From contig NZ_JANIIC010000026.1 in assembly GCF_024519315.1 (NCBI RefSeq), positions 60,850 to 124,849 of the forward strand: a stretch of 64,000 nt of DNA. Reading direction: 5' to 3'. The DNA comes from Streptomyces malaysiensis subsp. samsunensis. Lineage in GTDB: Bacteria > Actinomycetota > Actinomycetes > Streptomycetales > Streptomycetaceae. The notes under the pieces were generated by a model. It was not told the DNA's origin and did not search any database. It saw only the letters and a program-made list of their open reading frames with translations. A program made the translations under genes and the position numbers. Positions within the stretch are counted from its first letter, which is position 1, and each line of letters opens with the position of its first letter. Shown in pieces: positions 59,739 to 64,000 of the stretch.

Positions 59739-61130
59739 ATGAGCCGTTCCGCCCACCCCGCCGGGCCCCGTCACGCCGATGTCCTTCCCGAGGGGCACTA
59801 CGCCGCGCCGCCCGCCGATCTCAATCAGCTCGATCCGCGCGTGTGGTCCCGTACGGTCGGCCGGAACGCCGACGGGGCCATGACCGTCGGCGGGATCGAC
59901 GTCAAGACGCTCGCCGAGGAGTTCGGGACCCCCGGCTACTTCCTCGACGAGGCCGATTTCCGGGCCCGCTGCCGGGCCTGGCGGGAGGCTTTCGGGGAGG
60001 ACGCCGACGTGTTCTACGCCGGGAAGGCGTTCCTCTCCCGCGCCGTGGTGCGCTGGCTGAACGAGGAGGGGCTCAACCTCGACGTGTGCTCCGCCGGGGA
60101 GCTGGCCACCGCGCTCGCCGCGGGGATGCCCGCCGAGCGGATCGCGCTGCACGGGAACAACAAGTCCACCGGCGAGATCGAGCGGGCCGTCGCGGCGGGC
60201 GTCGGGCGGATCGTGCTCGACTCGTTCCAGGAGATCGTGCGGGTCGCGCATATCGCCACGCGGCTCGGCAAGCGCCAGCGGGCGCAGATCCGGGTCACCG
60301 TCGGTGTCGAGGCCCATACGCACGAGTTCATCGCGACCGCCCACGAGGACCAGAAGTTCGGCATTCCGCTCGCGGGCGGGCAGGCCGCCGAGGCCGTGCG
60401 GCGGGCGCTCAAGCTGGACGGGCTCGAGCTCATCGGGATCCACTCGCACATCGGGTCGCAGATCTTCGACACCTCGGGCTTCGAGGTGGCCGCCCACCGC
60501 GTCGTCGGGCTGCTGAAGGAGATCCGGGACGAGCACGGTGTCGAGCTGCCCGAGATCGACCTCGGCGGTGGCCTCGGCATCGCGTACACCTCGGAGGACG
60601 ACCCCCGCGAGCCGCACGAGATCGCCAAGGCGCTGCGCGACATCGTCCACCGTGAGTGCGACGTCGCCGGGCTCGCCGTGCCGCGGCTGTCGGTCGAGCC
60701 GGGGCGGGCGATCGTCGGGCCGACCGCGTTCACGCTCTACGAGGTGGGCACGGTCAAGGAGCTCCCGGGGCTGCGGACGTACGTCAGCGTCGACGGCGGG
60801 ATGTCCGACAACATCCGTACCGCGCTCTACGACGCGGAGTACTCCGTGGCGCTGGTCTCCCGCGCCTCCACCGCCGAGCCGATGCTCTCCCGCGTCGTCG
60901 GCAAGCACTGCGAGTCCGGCGACATCGTCGTACGGGACGCCTTCCTGCCCGCCGATCTGGCGCCCGGCGATCTGATCGCCGTTCCCGCCACCGGCGCGTA
61001 CTGCCGCTCGATGGCGAGCAACTACAACCACGCGCTCCGCCCGCCCGTCGTCTCCGTACGGGACGGGCAGGCGCGCGAGATCGTCCGGCGTGAGACGGAG
61101 GAGGATCTGCTGCGGCTCGATGTCGGTTAG
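59739..61130 (+). CDS. lysA: diaminopimelate decarboxylase
   Basis: 463 residues, full length. It removes CO2 from meso-diaminopimelate to give lysine, a cytosolic PLP enzyme. Landmarks: VFYAGKAFLS (PLP lysine), LHGNNKS, HSHIGSQIFD, DLGGGLGIAY, VEPGRAIVG, and the active-site CESGD near residue 390. The ATG follows AGAGAGACAGCAG. It forms an operon with nrtL and is followed by a strong hairpin before hom. It is core metabolism and typical of the genus. Confidence 0.97.
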   Translation: MSRSAHPAGPRHADVLPEGHYAAPPADLNQLDPRVWSRTVGRNADGAMTVGGIDVKTLAEEFGTPGYFLDEADFRARCRAWREAFGEDADVFYAGKAFLSRAVVRWLNEEGLNLDVCSAGELATALAAGMPAERIALHGNNKSTGEIERAVAAGVGRIVLDSFQEIVRVAHIATRLGKRQRAQIRVTVGVEAHTHEFIATAHEDQKFGIPLAGGQAAEAVRRALKLDGLELIGIHSHIGSQIFDTSGFEVAAHRVVGLLKEIRDEHGVELPEIDLGGGLGIAYTSEDDPREPHEIAKALRDIVHRECDVAGLAVPRLSVEPGRAIVGPTAFTLYEVGTVKELPGLRTYVSVDGGMSDNIRTALYDAEYSVALVSRASTAEPMLSRVVGKHCESGDIVVRDAFLPADLAPGDLIAVPATGAYCRSMASNYNHALRPPVVSVRDGQAREIVRRETEEDLLRLDVG

Positions 61131-61221
61131 CGAGGATCGGTCGGCATGCCGGTTGGCGAGGATCGGTCGGCAGGAGCCTGCCGGAGGGTTGCTGTCAGTG
61201 GGAGTCCGTCGGCCCGGACCG

Positions 61222-61255
61222 GTCGGCGGGAACCCGTCGGCGGGTTCCCGCCGAC
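61222..61255 (+). terminator. hairpin after lysA
   Basis: A perfect 14-bp stem: GTCGGCGGGAACCC, a 6-base loop, then GGGTTCCCGCCGAC. It lies about 90 bp after the lysA stop and before hom. The sequence in front contains GGCGAGGATCGGTCGGCA-like direct repeats (about 61131 and 61156) and a small 7-bp hairpin at 61168-61183. It probably ends the nrtL-lysA transcript; an attenuator role for hom is possible but no leader peptide is evident. Confidence 0.65.
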
Positions 61256-61420
61256 GAGAACCCGCCGGACAGAGCCCCCAGCCGCACCCCGCCGGCGGCA
61301 ATCGGCTAGCGAGAAATGGATCTCGGATACTGGACCTGGGACGGAAAATCCCTTCCGGTGCATGAGACTGGTGCACTAACGCGCCGATGCATTAACGCGA
61401 TGGATGAGAAACGAGGTCGG

Positions 61421-62713
61421 ATGATGCGTACGCGTCCGCTGAAAGTGGCGCTGCTGGGCTGTGGAGTGGTCGGCTCAGAGGTGGCGCGCATCATGACGAC
61501 GCATGCGGACGACCTCGCGGCGCGCATCGGCGCCCCGGTCGAGCTGGCCGGGATCGCCGTGCGGCGGCCCGGCCGGGTCCGGGAGGGGGTGCCGGCCGAG
61601 CTGGTGACCACCGATGCCACGGCCCTGGTCAAACGCGGGGACATCGATGTGGTGGTCGAGGTCATCGGCGGGATCGAGCCCGCCCGCACCCTCATCACCA
61701 CCGCCTTCGACCACGGCGCGAGCGTGGTGTCCGCGAACAAGGCGCTGGTCGCCCAGGACGGCGCGGCACTGCACGCCGCGGCCGAGCAGCGCCGTGCGGA
61801 CCTCTACTACGAGGCCGCGGTCGCGGGGGCGATCCCGCTGGTGCGGCCGCTGCGCGAGTCGCTCGCGGGCGACAAGGTCAACCGCGTCCTCGGCATCGTC
61901 AACGGCACCACCAACTTCATCCTCGACCGGATGGACTCCAGCGGCGCCGGCTACAGCGAGGCGCTGGACGAGGCCACCGCCCTGGGCTACGCAGAGGCCG
62001 ACCCGACCGCCGACGTCGAGGGCTTCGACGCGGCGGCGAAGGCCGCGATCCTCGCCGGGATCGCCTTCCACACCCGGGTCACCCTCGACGATGTGCACCG
62101 TGAGGGCATCACCGAGGTGACCGCCGCCGATATCGCCTCCGCCAAGCGGATGGGCTGCACCGTCAAGCTGCTCGCGATCTGTGAGCGGGCCGCGGACGGC
62201 CGGTCGGTCACCGCGCGGGTGCATCCGGCGATGATTCCGCTGAGCCACCCCCTGGCCTCCGTGCGCGAGGCGTACAACGCGGTCTTCGTGGAGGCCGACG
62301 CCGCGGGGCAGCTGATGTTCTACGGCCCGGGGGCGGGCGGTTCGCCGACCGCCTCGGCCGTCCTCGGCGACCTCGTGGCCGCCTGCCGCAACAAGCTGGC
62401 GGGCGCCACCGGACCCGGGGAGTCCGCCTACAGCCGGCTTCCGGTGAGCCCGATGGGCGATGTGGTCACTCGATACCACATCAGCCTGGACGTCGCCGAC
62501 AAACCGGGAGTTCTCGCACAGGTCGCCATGGTCTTCGCCGAGCATGGCGTGTCCATCGATACCGTCCGCCAGCAGGGGAAGGACGGCGAGGCGTCCCTGG
62601 TCGTCGTGACCCACCGCGCGAGCGACGCCGCGCTGACGTCGACCGTGGAGGCGCTCCGCCGGCTCGACACCGTCCGCGATGTCGCGAGCATCATGCGGGT
62701 CGAGGGCGAGTAG
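61421..62713 (+). CDS. hom: homoserine dehydrogenase
   Basis: 430 residues from ATG 61421 (ATG 61424 is equally possible; GAGG lies just upstream). It reduces aspartate semialdehyde to homoserine with NAD(P)H, the branch point to threonine and methionine. Visible: LKVALLGCGVVGSEVARI nucleotide-binding loop, VSANKALVA, NGTTNFILDRMD catalytic segment, and a C-terminal ACT domain (ISLDVADKPGVLAQVAMVFA), the usual site of threonine feedback. An in-frame upstream ATG lies in sequence that does not look coding. It is followed by thrC 112 bp later. Confidence 0.96.
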   Translation: MMRTRPLKVALLGCGVVGSEVARIMTTHADDLAARIGAPVELAGIAVRRPGRVREGVPAELVTTDATALVKRGDIDVVVEVIGGIEPARTLITTAFDHGASVVSANKALVAQDGAALHAAAEQRRADLYYEAAVAGAIPLVRPLRESLAGDKVNRVLGIVNGTTNFILDRMDSSGAGYSEALDEATALGYAEADPTADVEGFDAAAKAAILAGIAFHTRVTLDDVHREGITEVTAADIASAKRMGCTVKLLAICERAADGRSVTARVHPAMIPLSHPLASVREAYNAVFVEADAAGQLMFYGPGAGGSPTASAVLGDLVAACRNKLAGATGPGESAYSRLPVSPMGDVVTRYHISLDVADKPGVLAQVAMVFAEHGVSIDTVRQQGKDGEASLVVVTHRASDAALTSTVEALRRLDTVRDVASIMRVEGE

Positions 62714-62825
62714 CCGATGCCGCGAGCAGCCGGGGACGTCGAGGACGAGTGGTCGAGGGCGGATGGAGGCCGGGCAGTGGTCGGGCTGAGGCCGAACAGA
62801 GGGTGAGCGGAGAGTAAGGGAAATC

Positions 62826-63944
62826 ATGAACGCAATCGCCGACGCCGGGCCTCGAATGTCCGGCACCCGCCAGTGGCACGGCTGGCGGGGCATCATCGAG
62901 GAGTACCGCGACCGTCTCCCGGTCAGCGAGACGACGCCCGTCGTCACCCTGCGCGAGGGCGGTACGCCGCTGGTTCCCGCGCAGGTGCTCTCCGAGCGCA
63001 CCGGCTGCGAGGTCCACCTCAAGGTCGAGGGCGCCAACCCCACCGGGTCGTTCAAGGACCGCGGGATGACGATGGCCATCAGCGCGGCCAAGGAGGCCGG
63101 TGCCAAGGCCGTCATCTGCGCCTCCACCGGCAACACCTCGGCCTCGGCGGCGGCGTACGCCGTGCGGGCCGGGATGGTCTGCGCGGTGCTGGTACCGCAG
63201 GGCAAGATCGCGCTGGGCAAGATGGGCCAGGCCCTCGTCCACGGCGCGAAGATCCTCCAGGTCGACGGCAACTTCGACGACTGCCTGACGCTGGCCCGCG
63301 GGCTGTCGGAGAAGTACCCGGTGGCGCTGGTCAATTCGGTCAACCCGGCCCGTATCGAGGGCCAGAAGACCGCCGCCTTCGAGATCGTGGACATGCTCGG
63401 GGACGCGCCCGACATCCATGTGCTGCCGGTCGGCAACGCGGGCAACATCACGGCCTACTGGAAGGGCTACAAGGAGTACGCGGCGCCGTTCGCCGACAGC
63501 GGGCCGCACGCCTCCCGTACGCCCCGGATGTGGGGCTTCCAGGCGTCCGGCGCGGCGCCGATCGTGCGCGGTGAGCCGGTCAAGGAGCCGAGCACCATCG
63601 CCACCGCCATCCGCATCGGCAACCCCGCCTCGTGGGCCTTCGCCGAGCAGGCGCGCGACGAGTCCGGAGGTCTGATCGACGAGGTGACCGACCGTCAGAT
63701 CCTCGCCGCCTACCGGCTGCTCGCCGCGCAGGAGGGCGTTTTCGTCGAGCCCGCCTCCGCCGCGAGCGTGGCGGGTCTGCTGAAGGCCGCCGAGCAGGGG
63801 CTGGTCGACCCGGGCCAGCGCATCGTCTGCACGGTGACCGGAAACGGCCTCAAGGACCCGGACTGGGCGGTGGCGGGTGCGCCGCAGCCGGTCGTGGTCC
63901 CGGTGGACGCGGACGCCGCGGCCGTACGGCTCGGGCTGGGCTGA
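62826..63944 (+). CDS. thrC: threonine synthase
   Basis: 372 residues. It converts O-phosphohomoserine to threonine with PLP. Landmarks: EGANPTGSFKDRGM (PLP lysine), ASTGNTSASAAAYA, GNAGNITAYWKGY and CTVTGNGLKDP. The length fits the short class of actinobacterial enzymes. The ATG follows AAGGGAAATC. With hom upstream, and thrB expected to the right of the window, this is the standard threonine operon. Confidence 0.96.
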   Translation: MNAIADAGPRMSGTRQWHGWRGIIEEYRDRLPVSETTPVVTLREGGTPLVPAQVLSERTGCEVHLKVEGANPTGSFKDRGMTMAISAAKEAGAKAVICASTGNTSASAAAYAVRAGMVCAVLVPQGKIALGKMGQALVHGAKILQVDGNFDDCLTLARGLSEKYPVALVNSVNPARIEGQKTAAFEIVDMLGDAPDIHVLPVGNAGNITAYWKGYKEYAAPFADSGPHASRTPRMWGFQASGAAPIVRGEPVKEPSTIATAIRIGNPASWAFAEQARDESGGLIDEVTDRQILAAYRLLAAQEGVFVEPASAASVAGLLKAAEQGLVDPGQRIVCTVTGNGLKDPDWAVAGAPQPVVVPVDADAAAVRLGLG

Positions 63945-63947
63945 TAC

Positions 63948-63969
63948 GGCGGGGCGCGCCCACCCCGCC
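63948..63969 (+). terminator. hairpin just after thrC
   Basis: GGCGGGG, an 8-base loop, then CCCCGCC, starting 3 bp past the stop. It runs into a stretch of 18 cytosines (63968-63985). It could attenuate thrC-to-thrB read-through. Confidence 0.45.
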
Positions 63970-64000
63970 CCCCCCCCCCCCCCCCGCCCGGCGGCCCCGG

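Noticed and set aside
1..64000. CRISPR arrays and insertion sequences
   Set aside because: No regularly spaced repeats and no transposase motifs were seen by eye; recombination traces are limited to the serine recombinase and the 3.83-kb junction.

Overview
High GC, GTG starts, GGAGG-type ribosome sites and the block nrtL-lysA-hom-thrC beside a tRNA-Arg(CCG) gene point to a Streptomyces or close relative. About 57.6-64 kb is core chromosome: the tRNA, a lone receiver protein, an ArgRS-like protein and the lysine/threonine genes. Everything left of the tRNA looks like an integrated island. It ends in a large serine recombinase whose reading frame runs into the tRNA, the likely attachment site.

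The island is mostly anti-phage and conflict genes. From the left: a qatB-qatC pair without qatA or qatD (0.46-2.57 kb); a small membrane protein and an N6-adenine methylase cut in half (2.8-3.83 kb); the 3' part of an Rhs polymorphic toxin with an immunity-like gene (3.83-7.7 kb); a decayed hydrolase fragment; a STAND NTPase cassette (8.4-11.7 kb); a UvrD-type helicase with a ParE-like head, divergent from a DUF262/DUF1524 protein carrying an alkyltransferase-like domain (11.8-16.7 kb). Next is a class 1 DISARM system on the minus strand, split in two: drmD-drmMI (37.5-30.0 kb) and drmA-drmB-drmC (23.2-16.8 kb). Between the halves lie a RloA/RloB (AbiL-like) pair, an unrecognised 534-residue protein and an XRE/DUF397 pair with three small actinobacterial genes. 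To the right (37.7-54.2 kb) are three soluble Hanks-type Ser/Thr kinases, a methylase with an HTH head and an HsdS-like tail, and a four-gene plus-strand operon: Cas4/RecB-like nuclease, pPIWI-RE-associated REase, DinG-type Fe-S helicase and pPIWI-RE protein.

The most striking signal is a 15-bp dyad (consensus GTTGAC-TTA-GTTCAC). It occurs in front of drmA, the unrecognised gene, drmD, the kinase pair/methylase divergence and the third kinase/pPIWI operon divergence, and I did not see it upstream of the other genes. It implies that DISARM, the unknown protein, the kinases, the methylase and the pPIWI-RE operon are one co-regulated system, with RloAB and the XRE/DUF397 genes as guests. In support, the unknown protein and the DrmMI methylase end in nearly the same C-terminal peptide (LFPREGTLF and LFRPEGTIF). 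I propose that this kinase-linked DISARM/pPIWI-RE composite is the undescribed system here. Family calls come from motifs read by eye; no database search was run.
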